Notes: generated by a model from the letters alone, not told the origin. A stretch of 64,000 nucleotides of DNA from Streptomyces mutomycini (GCF_001700505.1 NZ_MAPV01000063.1:1-64000), one strand, 5' to 3'; shown: positions 26,941 through 36,550, counted from the stretch's first letter. A program made the numbers and translations.

Positions 26941-27598
26941 TGACGCCAGTGGATCATCTTCTCCGTCAGCGACGGTAGGCGACTTGATGCCCGTTTCATC
27001 GTCGTCCGATCGTGTGGGCCTGTGAGGGTCCGGGCCGGTCGGCGGACTTGGCGGTGGCGCGTTGCGGGGTGACGCGATCCCGTACCGGGAACCGGACATG
27101 ATGCGGGCAAGGGATGGCGATCCGGTGGCGGAAACGGTGCCCTTGCCTCCCTCCCGACACTCCATCGCCCGCCGATGGCGTACGGGTTATGGCCGCACGG
27201 GCCACCGCCTTCGGCGAGTGGCTGCGGATCGTTTCCGGCGCGCTGGAGCGTCAGGACGACGGCTCGCAAACGTCAACCGAGTATGGTTCAGGCCATATTC
27301 ATGGACTCACGTCATGGAATCACCTCCACCGAAAGGGCCCCGACCCACTGACACCGGACATATGAGGCAAGATGCAAACGTGGTCCGAGGTGCAGTTGGT
27401 ACCCACATGCACCTCCCGCGACCGCATTCCATGAATTCCTCATTCTCGGCGCGCGAGGTTGAAAGGCGGACCACATGGGCGAGTGTCACCGGCCGGGTGC
27501 CCGGGGTGTACACCTTCGACCGCCGGACGGGGGTCCTCCCTCATCACGGCCGCCGGTCACCGGACGCACCGTCACCGGCACTGTCCGTCCGGCAGACA

Positions 27599-27627
27599 TT
27601 GACAAGCCGGCGATGCACTAAGAACAT
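27599..27627 (+). promoter_or_regulatory. promoter of the ABC exporter operon
   Basis: A perfect TTGACA at 27599-27604 is followed after 17 nt by GAACAT (27622-27627), a weak -10. The start would be near 27634, about 260 nt before the ATG at 27898. Confidence 0.5.
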
Positions 27628-27656
27628 GGGCCCCACGTTGGAGCACTGCGACTTCA

Positions 27657-27686
27657 CGCCATACGGCCTTTCCCGGCGGTATGGCG
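27657..27686. promoter_or_regulatory. perfect 8-bp inverted repeat in the exporter leader
   Basis: CGCCATAC (27657-27664) and GTATGGCG (27679-27686) are separated by 14 bp. The repeat lies just downstream of the predicted start site, where a repressor could block the exporter operon, or it could fold in the leader RNA. TetR-type exporter regulators often use such sites, but none is encoded nearby. Confidence 0.5.
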
Positions 27687-27897
27687 TATTTCTGTTCACG
27701 GCGCGTGGCGTACCGCAGCGAATCGCTCGCCGGCGGGCGCCCTGTGGATCTCTGCCTCCCGTCTCTCCCGGCGGCTCCGCGGCAGATCTCTCCTGCGCGA
27801 CCCGCCCCTGCAGGCCGGCCGACCGCCTCCAGGCCCCGGTGGCCCGCTGCTCCCGTCAGCCGGACCTGTCCCACAACCTCATGCAAGGACGGCCGAG

Positions 27898-29682
27898 ATG
27901 ATCCACGGACGAGGCCTGCCCGAAGGCGCGCGCCGGGTCCCCTACGAAGACCCGGGCCAGCCGGATCACCGGAGTCCCCTCCGGTACCTCTGGTGGCTGA
28001 CGACAAGTCAACGCAGGCGAGTGCTTCTCGGCACCACGTGGGGAACCACATGGATGTGCGCGCTCATGATCCCGCCGTACCTGATGTCGAAGACGATCGA
28101 TGACGGACTCAGGGCCCGGGACACCAGCGCGCTGCTCCTCTGGATCGGCGCCCTGGTCGTCACGGGGGCCGTGGTCGCGATCCTCGGCATCCTGCGGCAC
28201 CGCACCATGACGCTCATCCGTGTGGACGCGGCCTACCGCACGGTGCAGGTCGTCACACGCCACGTCACCCGCCTGGGATCGACGCTGCCCCGCCAGGTGT
28301 CCGCGGGCGAGCTCACACACCTCCAAGCCGGTGACACCAGCAGGATCGCGCAGACACTGACCATCACGGGCCCCGGCGTGGGTGCGGCCATCGCGTACGT
28401 CGCGACCGCGGTGCTCCTCTTCCAGATCTCGGCCGTTCTCGCCCTGGTGATCCTTCTCGGGGTCCCGGCTGTGGCGCTCACCGTCGGCCCCCTCCTGGGG
28501 AGACTGCACGGCGCCGAGAACCGTTACCGGGAGGATCAGGGAGCCCTGACCGCTCTGGCCGGCGACATGGTGGCCGGCCTGAGCGTCCTCAACGGGATCG
28601 GCGGCAAGCGCATGTTCGCCGGACGGTACCGGGAACGCTCCCAGGCCCTCGTGCCGCTCGGCTACCGCGTCGCCGCCATCACCAGCTGGGTCCAGGCACT
28701 CACCGCCTGCCTTCCCATGGTCTTTCTCGCCGTCGTGACCTGGATCAGTGCGCGGATGGCGGCCAGCGGGGCCATCACCGTGGGCGAACTGGTGGCGGTC
28801 TACGGATATGTCGCGGCCCTGCTCGGGCCAGTCTCGTTCCTCATCGAAGGGGCGGACGACCTGCCGCGCGGGCTCGTCTCCGCACGGAGGGTGATCGACA
28901 TCCTGGCGCTCGCCCCGGCTCCCGAGGAACCGCGGACCCTAATCGACGCGCCGGCCACCCCCAGCCCGTTGCACGACCCCACGTCGGGCCTCGTGGTCGC
29001 GCCGGGAAAGGTCACGGCCCTGGTCGGCGCCCGCCCCGACGAGCCACGCGCCGTGGTGGACCGGCTGGCCGGCTACACCGGCTCCGACGTCTCCTGGGGG
29101 GAGACCCAGCTGTCCGAATGGGACCGCACCGCTCTGAGACAGCACATCCTGCTAGCGGACAACGACGCCTACGTGTTCGCAGGACCACTGCGTTCCGTCG
29201 TCTCCGGACGCGGCGAACATTCCAGCGAGGACATCTGGCGGGCGTTGCACGCCGCCGCCGCGGAGGACATCGTCGAAGCGCTGCCCGACGGGCTCGACAG
29301 CCACCTGGAGAACCAGGCGCGCAACGTCTCGGGGGGCCAGCGTCAGCGGCTGCAGTTGTCCCGGGCCCTGCTCGCCGATCCGGCGGTGCTCCTGCTCGTG
29401 GAGCCCACGTCCGCACTGGACGCGCACACGGAGGCGACCGTCGCCGGCTGGGTGGCACAGCACCGCGAGGGGCGGACCACCCTTGTCGTCAGCACCTCGC
29501 CACTCGTGCTCGGCCAGGCCGACGAAGTCGCCTACCTGGTGGACGGGAAGGTGCGGGCGACCGGCACGCACGGAGAACTCCTCGCCGGTCAGCCCGGATA
29601 CGCGGAACTGGTGTTCCGCGGCAGCGCCGAAACCCCCGCCGAAGCCGCCGTGGCTCAGCTTGTGGAAGGACAGTCCCGATGA
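27898..29682 (+). CDS. ABC exporter half with degenerate ATP site (subunit 1)
   Basis: A 594-aa half-transporter: six membrane helices (about residues 35-330) fused to a nucleotide-binding domain. The Walker A position near residue 374 reads VGARPDEPRAVV and lacks the GKS/T needed for ATP binding. The Walker B Asp is replaced (LLLVEPTSALD), and the H-loop His is missing (VVSTSPLV). The signature motif NVSGGQRQR near residue 474 is intact. It therefore cannot hydrolyse ATP alone and must pair with the next gene, whose start overlaps its stop codon (ATGA). AAGGA precedes the ATG. Likely exports the cluster product. Confidence 0.92.
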   Translation: MIHGRGLPEGARRVPYEDPGQPDHRSPLRYLWWLTTSQRRRVLLGTTWGTTWMCALMIPPYLMSKTIDDGLRARDTSALLLWIGALVVTGAVVAILGILRHRTMTLIRVDAAYRTVQVVTRHVTRLGSTLPRQVSAGELTHLQAGDTSRIAQTLTITGPGVGAAIAYVATAVLLFQISAVLALVILLGVPAVALTVGPLLGRLHGAENRYREDQGALTALAGDMVAGLSVLNGIGGKRMFAGRYRERSQALVPLGYRVAAITSWVQALTACLPMVFLAVVTWISARMAASGAITVGELVAVYGYVAALLGPVSFLIEGADDLPRGLVSARRVIDILALAPAPEEPRTLIDAPATPSPLHDPTSGLVVAPGKVTALVGARPDEPRAVVDRLAGYTGSDVSWGETQLSEWDRTALRQHILLADNDAYVFAGPLRSVVSGRGEHSSEDIWRALHAAAAEDIVEALPDGLDSHLENQARNVSGGQRQRLQLSRALLADPAVLLLVEPTSALDAHTEATVAGWVAQHREGRTTLVVSTSPLVLGQADEVAYLVDGKVRATGTHGELLAGQPGYAELVFRGSAETPAEAAVAQLVEGQSR

Positions 29683-31439
29683 GCCGATCCGACGACACGC
29701 CCCGTCTGCCGGTCGCCGACGGCAGGACGGCACGCCGGGCAGGCTGGCAGCTGCTGAAGGACGACCCCCGTGCCGTCTGCGGGATGCTGCTGCTGACGTC
29801 TCTTGCCGCACTCGCCGGCGCGGCCGGTCCCTGGCTGCTGGGCCGCATCATCACCAGGTTCGAGGCGGGCGACCTGTCCGTGTCCCAGGTCGACGTACTG
29901 GCTGCCGCCGTGCTGGCCTTCGCAGCCGCCCAGTTGGTGCTGACGCGCTATGCGCGCGGTCTCTCCCACCGCTTCGGCGAGCGCGCGCTCGCCCGGCTCC
30001 GCGAGGAGGTCGTCGACCGGGCCCTGGCGCTGCCGGGGCGGGTCGCGGACGAGGTGGGCACCGGTGACCTGGTCACCCGCTCGACACTGGACGTCGCGAC
30101 CGTGTCGGCCACGCTGCGCAACGCGGCCCCGGACATCTTCATCGCCTGCGTCCAGGTAGTGTTCATCTTCGCTGCGGTCTTCCTTCTGGACCCCCTGCTC
30201 GGGCTCTGCTCCATGGTGGGTCTGCCGCTCGTCTGGGTGGTGAGCCGTTGGTACCTCGCGCGCTCCCGCGACGCCTACCTCGCCGAGGGAGCAGCCGCCG
30301 GTGGAGTCGCCGAGATCCTCAACTCCACCGCGCACGGCGCACGCACCGTCGAGGCCTACGGGCTGCGTACACAGCAGAACAACGCCCTCGACCAGGCGAT
30401 CAACAAGACCTACGGCGCCAGTACCCGCACCCTCTCCCTGCGGACTGTGCTGTTCCCGGTCACCGAGTTCGCGCACACCCTGCCCATGGCACTCGTCCTG
30501 CTCGTGGGCGGCCTCCGCTATCTCGACGGAGCCATCCCCCTGGGCACCGTGGTGGCGGGCAGCCTCTACATGTGGCAGTTGGTCGACCCGCTCAACCAGA
30601 TGCTGATCTGGGTCGAGCAACTACAGCGCAGCGGGGCCTCGTTCGCACGTATCAAGGGCGTCGGACTGGTGTCACACACGCCGGACGCCCCGGTGCCGCC
30701 CCCTGCGGACGACCTCATCGAGGTCCAGGGCGTGCGGTACTCCTACCTCCCCGACCACGAGGTCCTCAAGGACGTCGAGCTCCAGGTCCGGCCCGGTGAA
30801 CGGCTTGCGGTGGTGGGACGCTCCGGAGCCGGCAAGTCCACCCTCGGCAAGCTGATGTCCGGCGTGGACACCCCCGACACCGGCTCCATCCTGGTCGGCG
30901 GTGTTCCCGTCGCCGACCTGGCCGCGGCGGGCGAACTGGGCAACCGCATCGTCCTCATCACGCAACAGCACCACGTGTTCATGGGCACTCTCCGCGACAA
31001 CATGATGATGGCCGCACCCGAGGCCGACGACGAGGCCATCCTCGCGGCACTGGCGCTGATGGAGGCGGACTGGGTGGCCGATCTGCCACAGGGGCTGGAC
31101 ACCATGCTGGGCTCGGGCGGCGTCGAGCTCAAGGCCGCACAGGCGCAGCAGCTCACCCTGGCCAGGGTGCACCTGGCGGATCCGCACACCCTGATCCTGG
31201 ACGAGGCCACCTCGCTGCTCGACCCGACGACGGCCCGGCAGGCGGAGCGAGCGGTGGCCGCGGTCCGGTCGGACCGCACCGTCATCGCCATCGCCCACCG
31301 GCTCCAGACCGCACATGACGCCGATCGTGTCGCCGTCATGGAGTCCGGCCGCATCGTCGAACTGGGCACACACGACGAGCTGGTGGGCGCGGGCGGAGCG
31401 TACGCGGCGCTGTGGCGGTCGTGGAACGGCGAGAACTGA
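29679..31439 (+). CDS. ABC exporter half with intact Walker motifs (subunit 2)
   Basis: A 586-aa half-transporter with six helices and a nucleotide-binding domain. Walker A (GRSGAGKST, near residue 380), Walker B with catalytic Glu (LILDEATS, near 504) and the H-loop (IAIAHRL) are intact. The signature motif is replaced by ELKAAQAQQ, losing LSGGQ. With subunit 1 it would form one complete ATP site (its own Walker motifs plus the partner's signature) and one dead site. The pair is translationally coupled. Export of, or self-resistance to, the peptide product is the likely role. Confidence 0.93.
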   Translation: MSRSDDTPRLPVADGRTARRAGWQLLKDDPRAVCGMLLLTSLAALAGAAGPWLLGRIITRFEAGDLSVSQVDVLAAAVLAFAAAQLVLTRYARGLSHRFGERALARLREEVVDRALALPGRVADEVGTGDLVTRSTLDVATVSATLRNAAPDIFIACVQVVFIFAAVFLLDPLLGLCSMVGLPLVWVVSRWYLARSRDAYLAEGAAAGGVAEILNSTAHGARTVEAYGLRTQQNNALDQAINKTYGASTRTLSLRTVLFPVTEFAHTLPMALVLLVGGLRYLDGAIPLGTVVAGSLYMWQLVDPLNQMLIWVEQLQRSGASFARIKGVGLVSHTPDAPVPPPADDLIEVQGVRYSYLPDHEVLKDVELQVRPGERLAVVGRSGAGKSTLGKLMSGVDTPDTGSILVGGVPVADLAAAGELGNRIVLITQQHHVFMGTLRDNMMMAAPEADDEAILAALALMEADWVADLPQGLDTMLGSGGVELKAAQAQQLTLARVHLADPHTLILDEATSLLDPTTARQAERAVAAVRSDRTVIAIAHRLQTAHDADRVAVMESGRIVELGTHDELVGAGGAYAALWRSWNGEN

Positions 31440-31453
31440 GCCTCCGATCGTCC

Positions 31454-31489
31454 GTACGCCCCCGGGGAGCCCTCTCCCCGGGGGCGTAC
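31454..31489. terminator. hairpin terminator after the ABC exporter
   Basis: GTACGCCCCCGGGG and its complement form a perfect 14-bp stem with an 8-nt loop, 15 nt after the exporter operon stop codon. Confidence 0.8.
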
Positions 31490-31591
31490 TCGTGTCCACT
31501 CCCCCTGCTCGCCGCTCCCCCTGCTCCTCACCATCCGAGAACGACGCGAAGGAAATCAGCCGTGTACACCTCCGCCCCGAAGGAGCCCAGC

Positions 31592-32734
31592 ATGCGCGCG
31601 AAGTTCCTCCTGGTCTGCATGCTCTGCCAGCGAGAGTTCGAAGCGGCGCCGATGTACCGATGTCCTGAGTGCACAGGAGCACTGGAACCTCGATACGACC
31701 TGTCCGGCATGGTCCGGCATGACCACGTCGACCCGGAGCAGGTCTATTTCGACCTGCTCCCGCTGACCTCGCGGGACTTCCTCGACAGCGGTGTGACCGT
31801 GCGGACCCCGTGCCGTCCCGCACCGCGCCTCGGCGAAGCCATCGGTGTCCCGGGGCTGTGGCTCAAGGACGAGTCCCGGCAGCCGACCCGTACCACCAAG
31901 GACCGGCTGGCCTCGCTGGTGACCGCCGTGCTGCGCCAGTTCGGAGTGAAGGAGTTCGTCGGCTCCAGCACGGGAAACAGCTCGACCGCACTGGCCCGGG
32001 CCGTACGCATGGACCCCATGATGCGAGCACGGTTCTTCTGCGGCAAGGAGTTCGTCGCCAACCACGACATACCTGACGACAGCCGGACCGCCCTCACCGT
32101 GGTGGACGGAAGCTATGTGGACGCCTCCGCCGAGGCCCGCAGGTACGCGGCGGAATCGGGCATCCACTTCGACGCGGGCTTCTTCAACTGGGCCCGCAGG
32201 GAGGGCCTCAAACTCGCCTACCTCGAGGCCTTCGACGCCATGGACCGCGCTCCGGACCTCGTCGTGCAGGCGATCAGCAGCGGCATGGGCATGCTCGCCG
32301 CCCACAAGGGTGCGCAGGAGTATCTGGCCCTGGGCGAGCTCTCGCGCATGCCGGCGTTCCTGATGGTCCAGGAGGAGTCCTGCGCCCCGTCCGCACGCGG
32401 CTGGCAGGAGGGCCGCACGGAGCTGTCGGACGCCCACCGGATCGAGGACCCCCGCGGACTGGCCACCGCCATCCTCCTCGGGGACGGCTCGCCCTACTAC
32501 CCGTACCTGCACTCCATCGCCACCGCCACCGGCGGCGCCATCGTCTCCGCGGCGAGCGCGGACCTCGTCACGGCCCGCCGCATGCTGAGTGACCTGGAGG
32601 ACATCGACGTCTGCCACGCATCGGCCGCCGCCATCGCCGCCGTACGCGACCGGGCCTCGTCGGGGCAGATCCGCCCGGACGAGACCGTCCTCGTCAACCT
32701 GACCGGCCGCAGCCGGATGATCGACGGCCTCTAG
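31592..32734 (+). CDS. threonine synthase-like PLP-dependent enzyme
   Basis: A 380-aa fold-type II PLP enzyme. The N-terminus has a rubredoxin-like zinc ribbon (CMLC...CPEC), as in many threonine synthase relatives. The PLP lysine lies in RTTKDRLASLV near residue 109 and the phosphate-binding loop is SSTGNSSTALA. The ATG at 31592 is chosen for AGGAG 6 nt upstream. In biosynthetic clusters such enzymes make unusual amino acids by beta- or gamma-replacement or elimination on phosphorylated substrates. Methanogen cysteate synthase is a known member of this lineage. The substrate here is unknown, but supply of a non-standard building block is likely. Confidence 0.87.
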   Translation: MRAKFLLVCMLCQREFEAAPMYRCPECTGALEPRYDLSGMVRHDHVDPEQVYFDLLPLTSRDFLDSGVTVRTPCRPAPRLGEAIGVPGLWLKDESRQPTRTTKDRLASLVTAVLRQFGVKEFVGSSTGNSSTALARAVRMDPMMRARFFCGKEFVANHDIPDDSRTALTVVDGSYVDASAEARRYAAESGIHFDAGFFNWARREGLKLAYLEAFDAMDRAPDLVVQAISSGMGMLAAHKGAQEYLALGELSRMPAFLMVQEESCAPSARGWQEGRTELSDAHRIEDPRGLATAILLGDGSPYYPYLHSIATATGGAIVSAASADLVTARRMLSDLEDIDVCHASAAAIAAVRDRASSGQIRPDETVLVNLTGRSRMIDGL

Positions 32735-32738
32735 TGTC

Positions 32739-32801
32739 CTGCGCCAGGAATCCGGCTCGCGGACGCCGTCCACGAGCCACTCGTGGACGTTTCTGGCGCA
32801 G
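32739..32801. repeat. nested inverted repeat upstream of the NRPS gene
   Basis: Outer arms CTGCGCCAGGAA and TTTCTGGCGCAG match at 11 of 12 positions. Inside lie perfect arms GTCCACGAG and CTCGTGGAC with a 3-nt loop. The whole 63-bp structure sits 2 nt after the PLP-enzyme stop region. It could be a terminator, a leader structure or a remnant of a small mobile element. Confidence 0.55.
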
Positions 32802-32968
32802 CACCTGGTCGAACCGGGCGTCCCCTGTCCGGTGCGCGCGGTCGGGCCGCAGTGCCCGGACGTCTCCGTACTACCGTCTTCCACGCACCACACAAGAGGC
32901 GCCTGCTGGACCCCGCCGGAGCCCGACCCGGTTCAATGGCCAGTCCGACGACAAGGGGAAGTGACGTC

Positions 32969-35900
32969 ATGAGCGACACACCGGCTCACGACATGGCGGC
33001 AGAGACCCTGCCGGATCTGTTCGCGGCCCAGGTGGCCCGCACTCCCGACACGATCGCGCTGGTGTCCGGCGACGAGTCCATGACGTACGCCGAACTGGAT
33101 GCCAGGGCGAACCGGATGGCACTGTCGCTGGTCGCCAAGGGGGCAGGACCCGGCACGGTCGTGGCGGTCTCGGTACCGCGCTCGGTGGAGCTGCTGGTCG
33201 CCCTGTACGCCGTGCACAGGGCCGGGGCGGCCTATCTGCCCGTCGACCCGCTGCTGCCTGCGGAGCGGGTTCGGATGATGGCCGAGGACGCCCGGCCGTT
33301 GCTGACGCTCGGCGTCGAGGACGTCCGGCGGCTGTCGGAGAAGGACGGGCTCACGGCCGCGGAGTGCGAACTCCGCTCGCCCCGCCCGTCGGATCTCGCC
33401 TACGTCATCTACACCTCCGGGTCGACCGGCCGGCCCAAGGGAGTGGCCGTCTCCCACGAGGCCATCGTCAACCGGCTGCGCTGGATGCAGTCCGAGTACC
33501 CGCTGGACCGCGACGACCGCGTCCTGCAGAAGACACCCGCCGGATTCGACGTATCCGTGTGGGAGTTCTTCTGGCCGTTGTGCGTCGGCGCGCGCCTGGT
33601 TCTGGCCGGGCAGGACGGGCACCGCGACCCCGCCCTGCTCGCCGGGGTGATCCAGACGCAGCGGATCACGACCGTGCACTTCGTACCGTCCATGCTGCGG
33701 CTCTTCCTCGAAGAGCCCGCCGCGGCCCGGTGCGCTTCACTGCGCCGGGTGTTCGCGAGCGGCGAGGCGCTCTCCGGTGAGCTGCGGTCGCGGTTCTTCC
33801 GCGTCCTGGATGCCGAACTGCACAATCTCTACGGGCCCACCGAGGCCGCGGTGGACGTGTCCTACTGGCGCTGTCGCCCCGGCGACCCGCCAGGCCCGGT
33901 CCCCATCGGAACCCCGGTCCCGAACACCGGGCTGTACGTCCTGGACACGGAGCTGCGCCGGGTCGCGCCCGGAGTGACGGGCGAGCTCTACATCTCGGGC
34001 CTCCAGCTCGCCCGTGGCTACGTCAACAGGCCGGCACTGACGGCGGAGCGCTTCGTACCCGATCCGTACGGTCCCGACGGCAGCCGGATGTACCGCACCG
34101 GAGACCTCGCCCGCTGGGACACGGACGGGGTCCTGCACTACGCCGGCCGTGGCGACCACCAGGTCAAGGTGGGGGGCGTACGCATCGAACTCGGCGAGGT
34201 CGAGGCGGCGTTGGCACGGCACGACGCAGTCGCCGAAGCGGTGGTGACGGCGGTGCCCGACGGGGCGGGCGAGACGCGTCTGACCGCCTATCTCGTACCG
34301 GATCCCCAAAGGGCCGGCGCACTGCGGAACCTGTGCCGCCTCGAACAGGCCGGTCTCGTCGACAGGGAGGAACTGCACACGCTGCCCAACGGGATGGCCG
34401 TCGCCGGTCCCAACCGGGCGGAGACGGACTTCCTGTACCGCGAGATCTTCGAGGAGGACGAGTATCTGCGGCACGGGGTCGTGCTGCCGGAGAGCGGAGC
34501 CTGCGTCTTCGACGTCGGCGCCCACATCGGGTTCTTCTCCCTCGCCGTCGCCCGCTCGTGTCCCGACAGCGTGGTCTACTCGTTCGAGCCGATACCTCAG
34601 CTGTTCCGCATGCTGGAACTCAACACCCGGCTGCACGGGGTCGACGCCAGGCTGTTCGCGTGCGGACTCGCCGAAGCGGCGGGCACGGCCTCGTTCACGT
34701 ACTACCCACAACTGTCGATCATGTCCGGGCGGTTCGGCGACCTCGGCGAGGAACGGCAGGTCCTGGACGCCTTCGTACGCAACGAGCGCCCGGCACAGGA
34801 AGACCTCCCGCGGGGCGGTTCGGAGGAGGAGGACCTCGACAGTCTGCTCACCGAGCGGCTGCGGCACATCGATGTGACCTGTGATCTGCGCACGCTCTCG
34901 GACGTGATCGACGAGACCGGCGTCGAACGCATCGATCTGCTCAAGATCGACGCGGAGAAGAGCGAACGCGAGGTCCTGCTCGGGCTCCGCGACGAACACT
35001 GGGGCCTGGTCCGTCAGCTCGTGATCGAGGCGCACACCGCGTCTGGGCGGCTCGACTGGATTCAGGAGACCCTGGAAGCGCGGGGGTACCGGGTCACCGT
35101 CGACGGGCTGCGGATGCTCTCGGACACCGGCCTGGTCACCGTCTACGCCGTCCGCGACGATCTGCCCCGGCTGCCCGCACCCGCACACGGGACGAGCGCC
35201 ACACCGGCGTCCTGCGCCCCGGGCTGGTCAGCCCCGGACCTGTACGTCGATGACGTGCGGCGGGAGGCGGAACTCCGGCTGCCCGCCCAGATGGTGCCGG
35301 ACCACTTCGTGATCGTCGACGAGCTCCCCCTGACGGTCAACGGCAAGCTCGACCGCAGGGCGCTGCCGGCGCCCCGGCTCCGGCCCGCCGGAGTGACGGT
35401 CGCCCCGCGCGATGCCACCGAGGAACTGCTCTGCTCGCTGTTCGCCGATGTGCTCGGCATACCCGGCACGGGAGTGCACGACGACTTCTTCCGGCTGGGC
35501 GGCAACTCGTTCGACGCGATCCGCCTGGTGGCCCGTATCCGCGAGGCACTGGGTACCACTCTGACCGTGCGGAGCCTGTTCGAGGCCCCGACCGTGGCCG
35601 CCTTCGCGGAGCTGCTGGCCCGCGGCACCGGCGGGGACCCGCTCTCGGGCATCCTGCCGCTGCGCACCGGAGGCGCCCTGCCGCCGCTGTTCTGCCTGTA
35701 TCCGGCGGCCGGGGTCGGATGGGTCTACTCGGGTCTTCTGCGGTTCACCGAGAGCGACCGGCCGGTGTACGCCCTCCAGGACGGCGGGCTGACCGGAGCC
35801 GATCCCGCGTCGGACGTCGAGGAGCTGGCGGAGAGCTGCGTACGCCGGATCCGGGCCATCCAGCCCACTGGCCCCTACCACCTGCTCGGCTGGTCGTTCG

Positions 35901-36394
35901 GCGGTCTCCTGGCGCAGGCGATCGCGACCCGTCTCCAGACGGCCGGTGAGACGGTGGCACTACTGGCGCTGCTCGACTCGTATCCCCTGCATCACCTCCC
36001 CGCCCCTGTCCTGAGCTCGGCCTCCGGCCTGCGTGAGCTCCTCGAATCACTGGGCGACGGCGACCCGGCACCGGGGGCCGCCGACGGTGTGCTCGCGGGC
36101 CTGGCGCAGGAGCAGGTCGACGCCATGGCGAGGGTGTTCAGGTCCAACGTCGGCCTCGCGCACGCCTTCCGCCCGACGGTGTTCGACGGCGACGTCCTGC
36201 TCTGGACCGCCACGGAGGGCAGGGGGGACGGGGCACCCGTCCCGGACGACTGGGCCCCGTACGTCACCGGGAGGATCCGGACGGTACAACTGGCCTGCAG
36301 TCACGGGGAGATGACGTCGCATCGGGCGCTGGACCGCATCGGTCCGCAGATCGCGGCGCTGCTCTCCGGCGGCCCGTGGCCCGGCGGCGACTGA
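32969..36394 (+). CDS. NRPS: A(Ser, interrupted by methyltransferase)-PCP-TE
   Basis: A 1,141-aa synthetase with no condensation domain. The A domain spans about residues 15-800, with YTSGSTGRPKG at 149-159. Aligning to GrsA by eye gives the selectivity residues DVWHFSLVDK, the classic serine code. Between A8 and A10 (about 450-740) lies an FkbM-type methyltransferase with VFDVGAHIGFFSL at 513-525 and LLKIDAEKSE near 658-667. The lysine of A10 is in NGKLDR. The PCP serine is S847 (LGGNSF) and the thioesterase serine S976 (GWSFGG). Interrupted Ser-activating A domains with O-methylating insertions are known from KtzH of kutzneride. The ATG at 32969 follows a purine-rich AAGGGGAAGTG. Confidence 0.93.
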   Translation: MSDTPAHDMAAETLPDLFAAQVARTPDTIALVSGDESMTYAELDARANRMALSLVAKGAGPGTVVAVSVPRSVELLVALYAVHRAGAAYLPVDPLLPAERVRMMAEDARPLLTLGVEDVRRLSEKDGLTAAECELRSPRPSDLAYVIYTSGSTGRPKGVAVSHEAIVNRLRWMQSEYPLDRDDRVLQKTPAGFDVSVWEFFWPLCVGARLVLAGQDGHRDPALLAGVIQTQRITTVHFVPSMLRLFLEEPAAARCASLRRVFASGEALSGELRSRFFRVLDAELHNLYGPTEAAVDVSYWRCRPGDPPGPVPIGTPVPNTGLYVLDTELRRVAPGVTGELYISGLQLARGYVNRPALTAERFVPDPYGPDGSRMYRTGDLARWDTDGVLHYAGRGDHQVKVGGVRIELGEVEAALARHDAVAEAVVTAVPDGAGETRLTAYLVPDPQRAGALRNLCRLEQAGLVDREELHTLPNGMAVAGPNRAETDFLYREIFEEDEYLRHGVVLPESGACVFDVGAHIGFFSLAVARSCPDSVVYSFEPIPQLFRMLELNTRLHGVDARLFACGLAEAAGTASFTYYPQLSIMSGRFGDLGEERQVLDAFVRNERPAQEDLPRGGSEEEDLDSLLTERLRHIDVTCDLRTLSDVIDETGVERIDLLKIDAEKSEREVLLGLRDEHWGLVRQLVIEAHTASGRLDWIQETLEARGYRVTVDGLRMLSDTGLVTVYAVRDDLPRLPAPAHGTSATPASCAPGWSAPDLYVDDVRREAELRLPAQMVPDHFVIVDELPLTVNGKLDRRALPAPRLRPAGVTVAPRDATEELLCSLFADVLGIPGTGVHDDFFRLGGNSFDAIRLVARIREALGTTLTVRSLFEAPTVAAFAELLARGTGGDPLSGILPLRTGGALPPLFCLYPAAGVGWVYSGLLRFTESDRPVYALQDGGLTGADPASDVEELAESCVRRIRAIQPTGPYHLLGWSFGGLLAQAIATRLQTAGETVALLALLDSYPLHHLPAPVLSSASGLRELLESLGDGDPAPGAADGVLAGLAQEQVDAMARVFRSNVGLAHAFRPTVFDGDVLLWTATEGRGDGAPVPDDWAPYVTGRIRTVQLACSHGEMTSHRALDRIGPQIAALLSGGPWPGGD

Positions 36395-36429
36395 GGACCG
36401 GGCAGCCCAGGATCAGACGAAGAAAGCAG

Positions 36430-36489
36430 AAAAAGGGGGGAGGCCCCAAGGTCATCGCGATGGCGATGACCTTGGGGCCCCCCCTTTTT
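36430..36489. terminator. very strong bidirectional terminator
   Basis: A near-perfect stem of about 28 bp begins with a run of A and G and ends with C and TTTTT, so it works on both strands. It lies between the convergent NRPS gene (ends 36394) and thiol dioxygenase gene (ends 36551), closing the plus-strand group and the long minus-strand operon. Confidence 0.92.
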
Positions 36490-36550
36490 CGTCGTTCCTG
36501 CGGCGGCTCCCGTGCCGGAGACGACGGGCTGCCTCGGATGCGCACTTCGC

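Larger units (their letters stand above)
26614..27897. other. 1.28-kb divergent intergenic region, no recognisable gene
   Basis: No frame here shows a family signature or convincing coding bias. The region holds divergent promoters (minus at 26912-26940, plus at 27599-27627), a perfect inverted repeat at 27657-27686 and a relatively A+T-rich patch around 26905-26920. It may contain decayed coding sequence. It separates the condensation/dehydrogenase operon from the ABC exporter operon. Confidence 0.6.

Noticed and set aside
27062-27901. A 279-codon open frame before the ABC exporter
   Set aside because: Its translation is Arg/Pro-rich without any family signature, it spans the predicted promoter and inverted repeat, and it has no ribosome site. 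High-GC DNA gives such frames by chance.
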